DNA of 64,000 nucleotides from positions 226,501 to 290,500 of the forward strand of contig NZ_AP023360.1 of the NCBI RefSeq assembly GCF_018326265.1. Direction: 5' to 3'. This DNA comes from Catellatospora sp. IY07-71 (GTDB lineage: Bacteria > Actinomycetota > Actinomycetes > Mycobacteriales > Micromonosporaceae). A program made the position numbers and the translations under genes. Positions 24,887-33,299 of the stretch are shown here, one piece after another. The notes under the pieces were generated by a model. The model worked only from the letters and a program-made list of their open reading frames with translations, was not told where the DNA came from and did no database searches. How positions within the stretch are numbered: the stretch's first letter is position 1; each line of letters starts with the position of its first letter.

Positions 24887-26023
24887 TTGACTTCCGATCT
24901 CGCGAAGATTCTCCCGGGCGTCGCCACCCTGTTCGGCCTGCCCGGCTTCACAGACCCGCTCGGTGTGGCCGACCATCTGACGGGTGCCCGCAAAGTCGCG
25001 TTGCTCCTGCTGGACGGTATGGGCTGGCACAACGTGCCAGCCGACCCAGAGCGCACACCGACCTTCCACGCCATCCTGACCGGCGAACTCGGCGCAGCAC
25101 GCCCGATCAGCACCGGCTTCCCTTCGACCACCGCCACCAGCATCGTCAGCCTGTGCACGGGCGCTATGGCCGGCGATCACGGCATCCTCGGCTACACCCT
25201 CAACGTGCCCGACACCGACCGCGTGCTCGTACACACACGCTGGGCTGATGACCCCGACCCGCCCATCTGGCAACCGGTTCCGTCGATCCTTGACGCGCTG
25301 CGGGCCGCCGGAGTCGCTGTCACCATCGTCAACCGCCCGGACCTCGCCACCAGCGGCCTGACACAGGTGACCACCGGCAGGCGCGGATACGTCATGGCAC
25401 CCGACACCGACGCATTGGCGGAAGGCATGATCGCAGCTCTGCAGCGGGAGCAGCGCAGTCTCACCTACGGCTACTACTCCGGCATGGACTCCGCCGCTCA
25501 CCTGCATGGCAACTCGTCACCGCAGTGGTGGCAGGCCGCCCAGACCGCAGACAGACTCGTGCAGCGGCTCGTGGAGGGACTCCCCGCCGACGCCGCGCTT
25601 GTCATCACGGCCGACCACGGCCAACTCGACATCCCACCGCACCGCCGCATCGACATCGACGCCGAGCCCGACCTGAGCGAAGGACTGCGTGTCGTCGCGG
25701 GGGAGGCACGAGTTCGGTACCTGCACACCAGGCCGGGCGCCAGCACGGACGTACGCGACCGCTGGACGGCGAAGCTGGGCACCCGCGCGCAGGTGCTCCT
25801 TCGGGACGAAGCCGTAGCGCAAGGGTTGTTCGGTCCTGTGCGCGACGAACACCGCGCCCGCATCGGTGATGTCGTGGCTATCTGCAACGACGATTGGGCG
25901 CTGGTGGCGACCAAGCGTGAGCCGGCCGCCGAGTCCAGCCTTGTCGGGATGCATGGCGGCATGACGGCCGTGGAGTCGCAGATTCCGTTGATCACCATCG
26001 CTGGGAATGACGCAGCGAGTTGA
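24887..26023 (+). CDS. alkaline-phosphatase-superfamily phosphodiesterase (NPP type)
   Basis: Protein of 378 aa of the type I phosphodiesterase/nucleotide pyrophosphatase family. Metal-site motifs: LLLLDGMGWHNV (first Asp), the nucleophile Thr in GFPSTTATSIVSLCTG, and ITADHGQLD near residue 240 with Asp and His ligands; the final metal His is probably in GMHGGMT. No signal peptide, so probably cytosolic. It starts with TTG behind AGAAGGGAA. It likely cleaves a phosphodiester or pyrophosphate, for example a nucleotide adduct made by the nearby nucleotidyltransferase; that link is inferred. Confidence 0.88.
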   Translation: MTSDLAKILPGVATLFGLPGFTDPLGVADHLTGARKVALLLLDGMGWHNVPADPERTPTFHAILTGELGAARPISTGFPSTTATSIVSLCTGAMAGDHGILGYTLNVPDTDRVLVHTRWADDPDPPIWQPVPSILDALRAAGVAVTIVNRPDLATSGLTQVTTGRRGYVMAPDTDALAEGMIAALQREQRSLTYGYYSGMDSAAHLHGNSSPQWWQAAQTADRLVQRLVEGLPADAALVITADHGQLDIPPHRRIDIDAEPDLSEGLRVVAGEARVRYLHTRPGASTDVRDRWTAKLGTRAQVLLRDEAVAQGLFGPVRDEHRARIGDVVAICNDDWALVATKREPAAESSLVGMHGGMTAVESQIPLITIAGNDAAS

Positions 26024-26323
26024 CTATGGCGGATCGGAATGCCGCAAAGGGTCCTGACCCATCGGCTGAGCTGTGGGCGCGGCCAGTAGCGCGAACCGAT
26101 ACCGGACCTCGGCGGTGGCCGACTCCAGCACCTGATCCAAGATCGCTTGCATGTCTGGTCGCGGCGTGATCCGCTGCCCTTCAGACTCCCAGTACGACAC
26201 GGTGCGGGCGGCCACGCCCAGGTGCGCTGCGAACGACCGGACGCTCATGCGTTTCGCGGCGCGCAGAACCCGCGCCTCCGCGCCGGTCCACTGGCTGACG
26301 GTTAGGGGCGGAGCGCTGTCCAT
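26024..26323 (-). CDS. XRE-type HTH protein
   Basis: Protein of 99 aa with a helix-turn-helix at about residues 15-60 (TGAEARVLRAAKRMSVRSFAAHLGVAARTVSYWE), typical of actinomycete XRE regulators, and a short C-terminal tail. GAGGACGACGTC precedes the ATG. It lies at the end of a run of minus-strand small genes and converges with the phosphodiesterase gene one base away. Probably a local repressor. Confidence 0.8.
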   Translation of the reverse strand: MDSAPPLTVSQWTGAEARVLRAAKRMSVRSFAAHLGVAARTVSYWESEGQRITPRPDMQAILDQVLESATAEVRYRFALLAAPTAQPMGQDPLRHSDPP

Positions 26324-26420
26324 GACGTCGTCCTCTCATTGGCGACCGGCTGCGGTCTTTGCGGTCTGCTGCGTTGTAGGTGCTGAACACGGCGCGGTCA
26401 GCATGCTGAGCATCGAGGTG

Positions 26421-26681
26421 CTAGCGCGCTTCCCACGCGTTGAAGGTGGTGTGGCCGATCTTGGGGGGAAGCGCGGCGAGTGGCCGTCGCCGGGGCAGCT
26501 GGCCGTGCCCGAGCAGCGCCACGTGGGCGAGTTCGCGTTGCGAGCAGGGCTCCAACTCGCCACAGCCGACGCAGCGGCCACCATGATCGGAACGTAGGTG
26601 CCGGTCGATGACGGCCTGAGCCGCTACGGCACCTACCAGGGCATCTGCTGCTACCGCTGCGCGCCATACCTGGGTGGTCAT
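26421..26681 (-). CDS. small Cys-rich protein
   Basis: Protein of 86 aa. A helical N-terminus is followed by HLRSDHGGRCVGCGELEPCSQRELA, a C-x-x-C...C arrangement preceded by His that suggests a zinc site, then a basic stretch. The ATG overlaps the upstream gene's stop by 4 bp (ATGA), marking it as last of four coupled small genes. Function unknown; such short treble-Cys proteins are common in actinomycete mobile elements. Confidence 0.65.
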   Translation of the reverse strand: MTTQVWRAAVAADALVGAVAAQAVIDRHLRSDHGGRCVGCGELEPCSQRELAHVALLGHGQLPRRRPLAALPPKIGHTTFNAWEAR

Positions 26682-26998
26682 CGCTGCCCTGCCTTCGCGC
26701 CGGACATGTCGCCGATCGTGTGGCCCGGTTCCCAGTCGGCAATGGTCCTGCCAAGGACGTCAGCGCCGTCAGGGGCCAGGCGCAACGTCAGCAGCCGTTG
26801 ACGAGGCACGATCTCCATCACCGCATCGCCGAGCAGCAGGTGCAGTGTGCTGCGGACAGCTTCAACCGACACGCCTGGCGCAACCTCGGCAACCTGCGCC
26901 ACCGTCCAGCAGCGTGACGGATCCACCAGGAGCGCGTGGTAGATCGTCTCGCGCGGCGGGCTCCACACGGTCAGGACTCTTGCCGACAGCGGTCTCAC
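26678..26998 (-). CDS. small winged-helix-like protein
   Basis: Protein of 106 aa from a GTG that overlaps the upstream stop (GTGA). The sequence ETIYHALLVDPSRCWTVAQVAEVAPGVSVEAVRSTLHLLLGDAVMEIV has the helix pattern of a winged helix-turn-helix, then a beta wing (RQRLLTLRLAP). Probably DNA-binding. A longer frame from a TTG at 27175 exists, but the extra part is the antisense-like shadow of the neighbouring gene. Part of the coupled run 27401 to 26421. Confidence 0.6.
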   Translation of the reverse strand: MRPLSARVLTVWSPPRETIYHALLVDPSRCWTVAQVAEVAPGVSVEAVRSTLHLLLGDAVMEIVPRQRLLTLRLAPDGADVLGRTIADWEPGHTIGDMSGAKAGQR

Positions 26999-27189
26999 TG
27001 CGCGCCTCGCTCGGCCTCGGCGTCCACGACGGCCCGCGCCCAGCCCGCCTGCGGGCAGGGAGACCACGTCAGGTGACCCAGTTCGTGGCAGCCCTGGCAC
27101 AGCCCGCCAGGTCCAGGGCGATGACTGTCCAGCAGCGCCTGCGCTTGCGCCAGCAGGGCCGCGTCGTGCTTCCAAGCGACGATCATCAT
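26995..27189 (-). CDS. small Cys-rich protein with LDSHRPG motif
   Basis: Protein of 64 aa: helix (AALLAQAQALLDSHRPG), then LCQGCHELGHLTWSPC and a C-terminal helix. The H-R-P-G followed by C-x-x-C and PC recurs in the gene at 31339-31765 (LDRHRPGGHRCDQARC...WPC), so the two are paralogous. Its ATG overlaps the upstream stop by 4 bp and its stop overlaps the next GTG. Unknown function, probably a small zinc-binding domain. Confidence 0.65.
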   Translation of the reverse strand: MMIVAWKHDAALLAQAQALLDSHRPGPGGLCQGCHELGHLTWSPCPQAGWARAVVDAEAERGAQ

Positions 27190-27401
27190 GACCAGGGCCC
27201 CGTCCGCTGATCCAGTGCCTCGATCTGCAGATCGGTCCAGCCGTCGTCGACCAGCGTCTCGTAGGCCAACCGGTGGACCTGACAAGGGAACCGCTGGTGA
27301 CAGTTCAGGCAACGTGATCCTTCGGGCCAGCTGATCGAGCAGTGCACACGGATCGCGTACGCCGCGGCGGCGATCGTGGAACCGTGCATCGGGCCGGACA
27401 T
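27186..27401 (-). CDS. small Cys-rich protein, first of a coupled run
   Basis: Protein of 71 aa beginning MSGPMHGSTIAAAAYAIRVH behind GAAGGGGAATGCC. The middle holds CLNCHQRFPCQVHRLAYETL, a C-x-x-C...C site. Its stop overlaps the next ATG (ATGA). It is the first of four overlapping minus-strand genes. An in-frame start at 27467 adds low-complexity residues and has no better ribosome site. Function unknown. Confidence 0.62.
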   Translation of the reverse strand: MSGPMHGSTIAAAAYAIRVHCSISWPEGSRCLNCHQRFPCQVHRLAYETLVDDGWTDLQIEALDQRTGPWS

Positions 27402-27698
27402 GGCATTCCCCTTCACCAGGTGCTCGGGCTTGATGACCTGTCCGCCGCCACGCCCCAGCGGCAGCAACGGCGAACAGGAGCTTCATCGACGCGTTTCGTG
27501 CTGGCATCCACATTCACGGACAGTCCGGGGTTGGCGGAACCCCGATCCATTACTCGGTCTATTGGTCGTTCTAGCGGTTGAACACGCCTCCACCTGCGCA
27601 GGCTCGTGTCGGCGGCGTTGGCGGCCGGCTCGACTACGCGAAATCGGCGCTAAGCTCGTCATCACAATGAGTCACGACGGGTCGGGAGGTGTCGCATC

Positions 27699-28574
27699 GT
27701 GATCAGCCCGCTGGTACGGCGCCGCCGACTTGCGATCGAACTACGGAACCTTCGAGGCAGGTCTGGCTACTCCGCCAGTGCATTGGCCGCCAAGAGCGGA
27801 GTCGCGCGCCAGCGCATCAGCGCTCTCGAAAACGCGCACGTGGCTCCCGACCTCGACCAACTCGCGAGACTTCTGGACGTCTTCGACATCGAGTCGGGCG
27901 CCCGGGAGTCGCTCATGGTGATTGCTCGAGAAGCACGGGTACGTGGATGGTGGTCGCGCTACTCCGATGAGATGGGGCGTCGTCAGGCCGGTTACGCGAA
28001 CCTTGAGGCGGGCGCCTGCGAGATACACGAGTACCAGATGACCTTTCTCCCCGGGCTCCTTCAGCTACCGGCATACACCGAGGCCAGAACGCAGCTCGAA
28101 CGACCACGAGCGGCGAACTACGACCCGGCGCGGGCCATCGAAGCACGGGCTTCACGGCAACGAGCAGTGCGTAGGAGCGGCGGACCGACGTACGAAGTGA
28201 TCATCGATGAAGTCGCTGTCCGCAGGCCTGCCGTTCCGGTCGGCGTTTTCGCAGACCAGCTTGATCACATGGTTGCGCTGCCGAGTGAGTGGTCGAAGCT
28301 GACGATAAGGATCCTGCCCCTTACGCCTTCGACGGCCATTCGAGCCGTGCCCCGATCCGCGTTCGCCTGGTACCGATATCCGGATCCTGAAGACCCTGTC
28401 GTCGTAGCGGTCGACACGGTAACCGATGATCTTATCCTGACCGAAGAAGGAGTCGTCGCAACGTACCTTGATCTGTATGACGCGCTCCGAAGCGCGGCGT
28501 GGTCACCAAGCGAGAGCCTCGACTTCCTTATCGAAATCGGCCAGCAAGCACGGAGAGCCGTACATGAAGGATAA
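27699..28574 (+). CDS. XRE regulator with DUF5753 (Scr1-type)
   Basis: Protein of 291 aa. The N-terminal HTH covers about residues 8-65 (LRGRSGYSASALAAKSGVARQRISALENA). The rest matches DUF5753: the W-x-x-Y stretch RGWWSRYSDEM, EIHEYQMTFLPGLLQLPAYTEA, then VIIDEVAVRRP and AFAWYRYPDPEDPVVVAVDTVTDDL. In actinomycetes these regulators are paired with small DUF397 proteins, as here. The pair is known from Scr1/Scr2-type regulation and is sometimes listed as toxin-antitoxin-like. Confidence 0.92.
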   Translation: MISPLVRRRRLAIELRNLRGRSGYSASALAAKSGVARQRISALENAHVAPDLDQLARLLDVFDIESGARESLMVIAREARVRGWWSRYSDEMGRRQAGYANLEAGACEIHEYQMTFLPGLLQLPAYTEARTQLERPRAANYDPARAIEARASRQRAVRRSGGPTYEVIIDEVAVRRPAVPVGVFADQLDHMVALPSEWSKLTIRILPLTPSTAIRAVPRSAFAWYRYPDPEDPVVVAVDTVTDDLILTEEGVVATYLDLYDALRSAAWSPSESLDFLIEIGQQARRAVHEG

Positions 28575-28893
28575 GCCCAGCCGGACATGGAAGAAGTCGA
28601 GCAGGAGTGCTCCCGACTCGAACTGCGTCGAGGTTGATGACACCTCGGACGTCCACCATGTCTCCGTCCGTGACTCAAAAGATCCACACGGTCCGGTATT
28701 GAGATTCGATCGGCAATCGTGGCGCGCATTTGTTGAAGAGTTGAAAGCTTCCGAATTCAGGGAAGCTGCATGGTGCATGTCCATTGGATGCCTGGACGCG
28801 GGTTCTGACTTGATGGCATCCCTGCCATGCGAAATACTGTTCGGACTGAACTGCCCGCCGGGACACGTACCCCATGCGGGCCGTTCCCGCTAA
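28564..28893 (+). CDS. DUF397 protein with an unusual C-terminal extension
   Basis: Protein of 109 aa. The first 65 residues are a textbook DUF397 (WKKSSRSAPDSNCVEVD, VRDSKDPHGPVLRFDRQSW, AFVEELKASEF). DUF397 proteins normally end there, but this frame continues about 40 residues (AAWCMSIGCLDAGSDLMASL) without homology, probably through loss of the original stop. The ATG overlaps the end of the DUF5753 regulator by 11 bp, so the two form one unit and probably interact. Confidence 0.85.
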   Translation: MKDKPSRTWKKSSRSAPDSNCVEVDDTSDVHHVSVRDSKDPHGPVLRFDRQSWRAFVEELKASEFREAAWCMSIGCLDAGSDLMASLPCEILFGLNCPPGHVPHAGRSR

Positions 28894-28914
28894 CGGCCCT
28901 GTCGAGGTCACGCA

Positions 28915-30294
28915 ATGGGAGTCAGGCAGGCGGACGACGCCAACGTGAACAACCAGTTGATGGCTGCTCGGCTGGGCCGCGTGTCCCCGTCGGGATCAGG
29001 GCGTCCCATGTCACGGCAGGAGGTGGCCGACGGTGCCAACGCCGCGATCGCCAGGCTGTGCCGTGAACGAGGGACCCGGCCCCAGATGGCCGGGCTGACG
29101 GCCAACATGATCGGGGCGTTCGAACGCGGCGAAAGACGGTGGCCCTCCAAGGAGTACCGGGACGGACTGACCGCGTTCTTCGGCATGACGCCTGCCGAGC
29201 TGGGGCTGTACATCGACCGTCCCTCACGTACCGCGGTCACACCCCGCGCTCGGCGAGACCAGCGTGACGTCGCCGAGCTCGGACCGCGGAACCCTCAACG
29301 TCGGGAGATTCTCAGACGCATCGCCGCGATCGCGGCTACCTCCGGCCTGCTGGGACGATCGACCGTCGGCATCACGCGCATCGGCGCGGCCGACGCGGCC
29401 CGCCTGACCGCCGTCACGGAACTCTACGGTTCCGTCGACCGTGAGGTGGGCGGTGGCCTGCTGTGCCGGCACGTCGCAGAACTCGCCGAATCGGCCACAT
29501 CGCTCCTGAGCCGGGATGCCGGCGAGGCTCAGCGCAGCAAGTTCATGGTTGCGCTCGCCGGCATTCGCCAGCTTGCCGGATGGACTGCGTTCGATGCTGG
29601 CAATCACGCAGAGAGCCAGAGGCACTTCACCATCGCCGAGAGCCTCGCATCAAGTGCCGGCGACGCCAGGCTCGCCGCGCGCGTGCGCTACTGCCAAGCA
29701 CGACAACTTCAGCACCTCCATCACAACGTCGATGCGGCATACCTGCTGCGGCGTGCGGCGGAAGGGCTGGCTGCATCGGGCACTCCCGCCCTGCGAGCCC
29801 TGCTCGCAGGATCCGAGGCTGCATCCCTGGCTGCGCTTGGGGACCACACGGCGGCCCTGAACAATCTCGAGTCCGCCCGCGAGGAGTTCCACCGGATCGA
29901 CTGGGATCTTGAACCAGCGTGGATCCGCTTCTACGACCAGGGAGAACTGTTGGCACAGTATGGGCGCGTCTACCGCGACCTCGCCCGGCAAGACCAACGT
30001 TATGGAGACACCGCCGTCGAGTGGGTCAAGACAGCCATAGCCAACTTCGAGCCCACCAACCAGCGGTCCATGGTCCTCAACCGGGTCGGCCTCTGCAGTG
30101 CGTACTTCCTTGCCGGGCACCCAGACGAGGCCATTCGCGTCGGGACGAACGTCGTCAAGTTCGGCCAGCACCTGACCTCACGCCGCATCCTCGACCGCAT
30201 CGGCAACGTCCGCCGCGACATACGGCACAGCCGCGGGCGATCCGACGTCGCCGACTTTGCGAACGCGCTAGCCCAGTTTGCGCCCCGCCCATGA
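28915..30294 (+). CDS. XRE-type regulator with TPR-like C-terminus
   Basis: Protein of 459 aa. The N-terminal part has an HTH (MSRQEVADGANAAIARLCRERG...MIGAFERGERRWPSKEYRDGL), a form common in actinomycete regulators. The rest is all helical with tandem 34-residue-like units (AGNHAESQRHFTIAESLASSAGDARLAARV, ALGDHTAALNNLESAREEFHRID), typical of TPR domains that sense peptides or partner proteins. Its stop overlaps the start of the kinase-like gene (ATGA), so it may regulate or assist that enzyme. Confidence 0.85.
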   Translation: MGVRQADDANVNNQLMAARLGRVSPSGSGRPMSRQEVADGANAAIARLCRERGTRPQMAGLTANMIGAFERGERRWPSKEYRDGLTAFFGMTPAELGLYIDRPSRTAVTPRARRDQRDVAELGPRNPQRREILRRIAAIAATSGLLGRSTVGITRIGAADAARLTAVTELYGSVDREVGGGLLCRHVAELAESATSLLSRDAGEAQRSKFMVALAGIRQLAGWTAFDAGNHAESQRHFTIAESLASSAGDARLAARVRYCQARQLQHLHHNVDAAYLLRRAAEGLAASGTPALRALLAGSEAASLAALGDHTAALNNLESAREEFHRIDWDLEPAWIRFYDQGELLAQYGRVYRDLARQDQRYGDTAVEWVKTAIANFEPTNQRSMVLNRVGLCSAYFLAGHPDEAIRVGTNVVKFGQHLTSRRILDRIGNVRRDIRHSRGRSDVADFANALAQFAPRP

Positions 30295-31199
30295 AGTCAT
30301 CAGAGGGCCGGTTCTCCGAGGCGGTCATGACCCGGGCGATGGCCGGCGTCGCCTCCAGGCTGTCGCTTCCGTCGGACGATGCCACACTGCTTCGCCTTAC
30401 CAACAACGCCGTGTTCGCGCTGCCCGAGGCAGGCGTCGTCGTTCGGATCACGCGATCACATCAGCTGCAGTCCCGCGTTTCGAAGGTCGTAAGGCTGGCG
30501 AGGTGGTTCGAAGCGATTGACGCACCGACCATTCGTCTGGCCCAAGTAGGAGATCAGCCCGTCGAGATCGACGGCCTGCTCGCGACCGTCTGGACCTACA
30601 TCAGCCAACACGACCCTGCACTCGGCCCAGACGATCTCGGTATGGCCCTGCGGAGCTTTCACGGCCTGGGCCTACCACCGTTCGAGCTACCGCTGTGGGA
30701 TCCGATCTCGGATGCGCGATCTCGGCTCAAGGACGCGGAGGGCTTGACCCGGACAGACGAGCAGTTCCTGAGAGCCTGGTGCGACCGCCTCGAACCCCAG
30801 ATCGAGGAGGTACGCGGACGGGTTGGCCTGCACCTGATCCACGGTGACGCGCACGTCGGCAACCTTCTACGCGACCGCGATGGCAGAGCACTGTTCTGCG
30901 ACTTCGACGCCACCTCGCAAGGACCGTGGCAGGTCGACCTCGTCGCTGTCGCTGTCGGAGAAGCGCGTTTCGGCCGGGCTGGCGCCCACAACGCGCTCGC
31001 GGCCAGCTACGGCTACGACGTCACGTCGGACCCGGACTGGCCACTCTTCCGTGAGGCTCGCGAACTGAAGATGGTGACCGCGGCCGTTCCGCTGCTCGCC
31101 AGCGGCGATCTCGTGGCGGACGAGTTCCGTACCCGGCTGCTGTCAGTCATGAATGGCAATACCTCAGCACGGTGGACACCGTTTGCCGATCTCCGGTGA
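30291..31199 (+). CDS. aminoglycoside phosphotransferase-family kinase
   Basis: Protein of 302 aa with the APH/choline-kinase fold. The catalytic loop reads LHLIHGDAHVGNLLRD (H-G-D-x-H-x-x-N) and the metal-binding ALFCDFDATSQGPWQVDLV (DFD). The N-lobe lacks a recognisable P-loop, as is usual. Substrate unknown: antibiotic, sugar or nucleoside. It is coupled by ATGA overlap to the TPR regulator. A terminator follows 100 bp downstream. Confidence 0.88.
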   Translation: MKSSEGRFSEAVMTRAMAGVASRLSLPSDDATLLRLTNNAVFALPEAGVVVRITRSHQLQSRVSKVVRLARWFEAIDAPTIRLAQVGDQPVEIDGLLATVWTYISQHDPALGPDDLGMALRSFHGLGLPPFELPLWDPISDARSRLKDAEGLTRTDEQFLRAWCDRLEPQIEEVRGRVGLHLIHGDAHVGNLLRDRDGRALFCDFDATSQGPWQVDLVAVAVGEARFGRAGAHNALAASYGYDVTSDPDWPLFREARELKMVTAAVPLLASGDLVADEFRTRLLSVMNGNTSARWTPFADLR

Positions 31200-31300
31200 T
31201 ACGGGCCTAACGCGTGGCGAGGCCTTCGAGAGGGCCTCCAGCAGTAGTACACCGCCCGCCCCGCCGGGGCTACCGGCATCGCCTGCCCCCACGCCAGACA

Positions 31301-31330
31301 AGTGCCCGCCTGCCCCTGCAGGCGGGCACT
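31301..31330. terminator. bidirectional terminator hairpin
   Basis: A perfect 12-bp stem (AGTGCCCGCCTG / CAGGCGGGCACT) with loop CCCCTG lies between the kinase gene and the convergent small gene that would end at 31339. Confidence 0.75.
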
Positions 31331-31338
31331 GTCGATGG

Positions 31339-31765
31339 TCAGGCGGTGGCGGTGTGGGTGGCCCAGCCGCAGGTGGTGAGGGCGCGCAGGATGAGGGCGA
31401 TGACCGGTGCGGGGGCGGCCGAGTCGTACGGCGAGTTGGGCGAGGGAGGCGGTGCCCATGCGGTGCAGCAGTTCCATGACGTTGCCCATGTCGGCGGCCA
31501 GGGGCGCGGTCGGGGGCACCTGGTAGGCGGCGGTGGTCAGCAGCCACACGCGGGCGGTGTCGGCCCGTTCGGGGCCGTGGGGCGCGGCCGGTGGCGGGGC
31601 CGGTGGGTCGGCATAGGTGGCGATGACGCGCCGGGCGGTGGTCACCGCCGCGCACGGCCATGTCTCGTGCGCGCATCGGGCTTGGTCGCATCGGTGGCCG
31701 CCGGGGCGGTGGCGGTCGAGAAGTTGCCGGGCGTCGCGGTAGGTCTGGTCGATACGGCTGCTCAC
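31339..31765 (-). pseudogene. small Cys-rich gene, apparently frameshifted
   Basis: From the GTG at 31765 (GGGAGG upstream) the frame reads SSRIDQTYRDARQLLDRHRPGG, then CDQARC...WPC and a helical part down to LAQLAVRLGR near 31420. Beyond that this frame becomes His/Pro-rich and runs 186 bp antisense into the kinase gene, which is implausible. In another frame the sequence continues naturally as PAPVIALILRALTTCGWATH and stops at 31339, just before the terminator. A single-base indel near 31420 would explain this. Paralogous to the 64-aa gene at 26995. A programmed shift or a sequencing error is possible. Confidence 0.5.
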
Positions 31766-31872
31766 GGGGCCTCCCAGGCTCGTGCGGGAAGCCAATGGAC
31801 GCGCGGGACGCCGAGACGATCAAGTGGACGGTGGTGTGCTAACGCGCCGCGCTCTACCCCGGCGGGTTCGGC

Positions 31873-32102
31873 TCAGACGATGCCCAGCCGTTCGCGGCAG
31901 GTACGCCGCCACGGCCGCAGCCACGCGCGGCCCGCACCGGTGGCCGCGCAGAACTCGTGGACCCCAGGTGCCTCGACCTGGCGGCATCCAAGCCGCGCGG
32001 CAGCGCCCATGCCGACCACGCGGACAGGTCGTCCACGTACTCGGGGTGGGTCCGCAGGAAGGTCGCGGCGACGTGCATCAGGTCCGCGTGTCCGACGTTC
32101 AT
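31873..32102 (-). pseudogene. small gene, probably frameshifted
   Basis: From the ATG at 32102 the frame reads MNVGHADLMHVAATFLRTHP, then EYVDDLSAWSAWAL, protein-like. After about residue 40 it becomes low-complexity, while a second frame carries VHEFCAATGAGRAWLRPWRR and a stop at 31873. The natural protein would use both, so a frameshift near 31980 is likely. Unknown family. Confidence 0.4.
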
Positions 32103-32211
32103 CTGCTGATCTTGCCAGGTGGGGACAAGCGGCGCACTCCCGTTGCGGCGGCTGGCAGGTTGCTGGGTCGCGGCGGCGGACGTCCCCGCCGCAGGTGTCT
32201 AGGATCGGCTC

Positions 32212-32562
32212 GTGACGATCGATGACGGCGATGACGACAACCCGGTCTATCCGCTTGTCGCGGGCTTTGTCCACCGCGAGGAGCTGAAGGTGTGGTGTCT
32301 GTGGTGCTGCGTCTGGCACACGCACGGCCACGACCCGGATGACGCGGTCGGCAGCGCGGAGCACCGCAGCGCGCACTGCTACGCCTCGGACTCGCCGTAC
32401 AAGGAGTCGGGCGGCTACAACGTGCAGGTGTCGTCGCGGTCGTTCGCCTCGGTCCGCAAGCTGGTCAAGGAGGCCACCCCCGCCCAGCAGGAGGACATCC
32501 ACGCCGGCCGCAGCACCGAGGCGATCGTCAAGCTCCGTTCCCAGCCCCAGCCCGCACCCTGA
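32212..32562 (+). CDS. conserved-looking small protein with Cys/His cluster
   Basis: Protein of 116 aa from a GTG. The segment LKVWCLWCCVWHTHGHDPDD followed by HRSAHC suggests a metal site of Cys and His. The C-terminal half is a helix (SSRSFASVRKLVKEATPAQQ). I recall similar proteins in actinomycete plasmids and elements, without assigned function. It stands alone, 62 bp before the next plus-strand gene. Confidence 0.65.
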   Translation: MTIDDGDDDNPVYPLVAGFVHREELKVWCLWCCVWHTHGHDPDDAVGSAEHRSAHCYASDSPYKESGGYNVQVSSRSFASVRKLVKEATPAQQEDIHAGRSTEAIVKLRSQPQPAP

Positions 32563-32623
32563 CGCCGGTGCTGGCCCGGTTGGGCTCGCCCGTGCGGTGC
32601 GGTGGTGTCAAGCTGTGGGTGTG

Positions 32624-33289
32624 ATGTCTGAGGCCGAGCGTGCCGCCGCGTGGACGGTGGAGGACGCGGTGACGCGCCTGAGTGACGCCATGGCGTCTGC
32701 CGATGTGGCGGGCGCGCAGGCTCCGGCTGGTCATGGCTATATCGCCGGGTTGGGCTGGTTCCGGGTGTGGCGGCGCGGTCAGCGGGTCGGCGCGCCGCCT
32801 GCCGGGTTGAGCGCCGATGCGCTGTCGCGGCGCAGGTTCGCCGAGCGGCTGGCCGACACCTTGGCATATCCGGGTGAGGATGTGGCCCGCTACGGCCACG
32901 GCGGGGACCTGTTCGGCGCTTGCAGCGAGTTCGTGCCGGTCGCGGCGTCACCGGTGGCGCAGCGGGTCATCGCCGATGCTGAGGCCGTCACTGAGCGGGT
33001 CGCGGTCGTTGAGGGTGAGACGCGGGTGTACGACACCGGCGCGGGTGCGGTGGTGCTGGTGCACGGACCGGACTGGAGTCTGCTGTTCGAGCACGACTCG
33101 TTCGGCGTGACGATCCGGGTGTGCGGCGACGAGTGGGACGAGGTCGCGCTCGCGGTCGATGAGGACCCTGACCCGCAGGTGCAGTCGCAGTTGTTGACGA
33201 TGGTCTACGACGTGCTGTTTCAGTTGCAGCGGGTGTCGGTCGGCGGGGACCGGTTCGCCGAAGCCGCATCCGGCTCCGGCGACCGGTAG
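32624..33289 (+). CDS. hypothetical protein
   Basis: Protein of 221 aa, family not recognised. A helical N-terminal half (WTVEDAVTRLSDAMASADV) leads to a beta-rich C-terminal half (RVYDTGAGAVVLVHGPDWSLLFEHDSFGVTIRVCGDEWDEV). No membrane segment, signal or known motif. It is convergent with the sigma-region-4-like gene, 10 bp away. Codon use and composition agree with a real gene. Confidence 0.65.
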   Translation: MSEAERAAAWTVEDAVTRLSDAMASADVAGAQAPAGHGYIAGLGWFRVWRRGQRVGAPPAGLSADALSRRRFAERLADTLAYPGEDVARYGHGGDLFGACSEFVPVAASPVAQRVIADAEAVTERVAVVEGETRVYDTGAGAVVLVHGPDWSLLFEHDSFGVTIRVCGDEWDEVALAVDEDPDPQVQSQLLTMVYDVLFQLQRVSVGGDRFAEAASGSGDR

Positions 33290-33299
33290 CACCTGCTGG

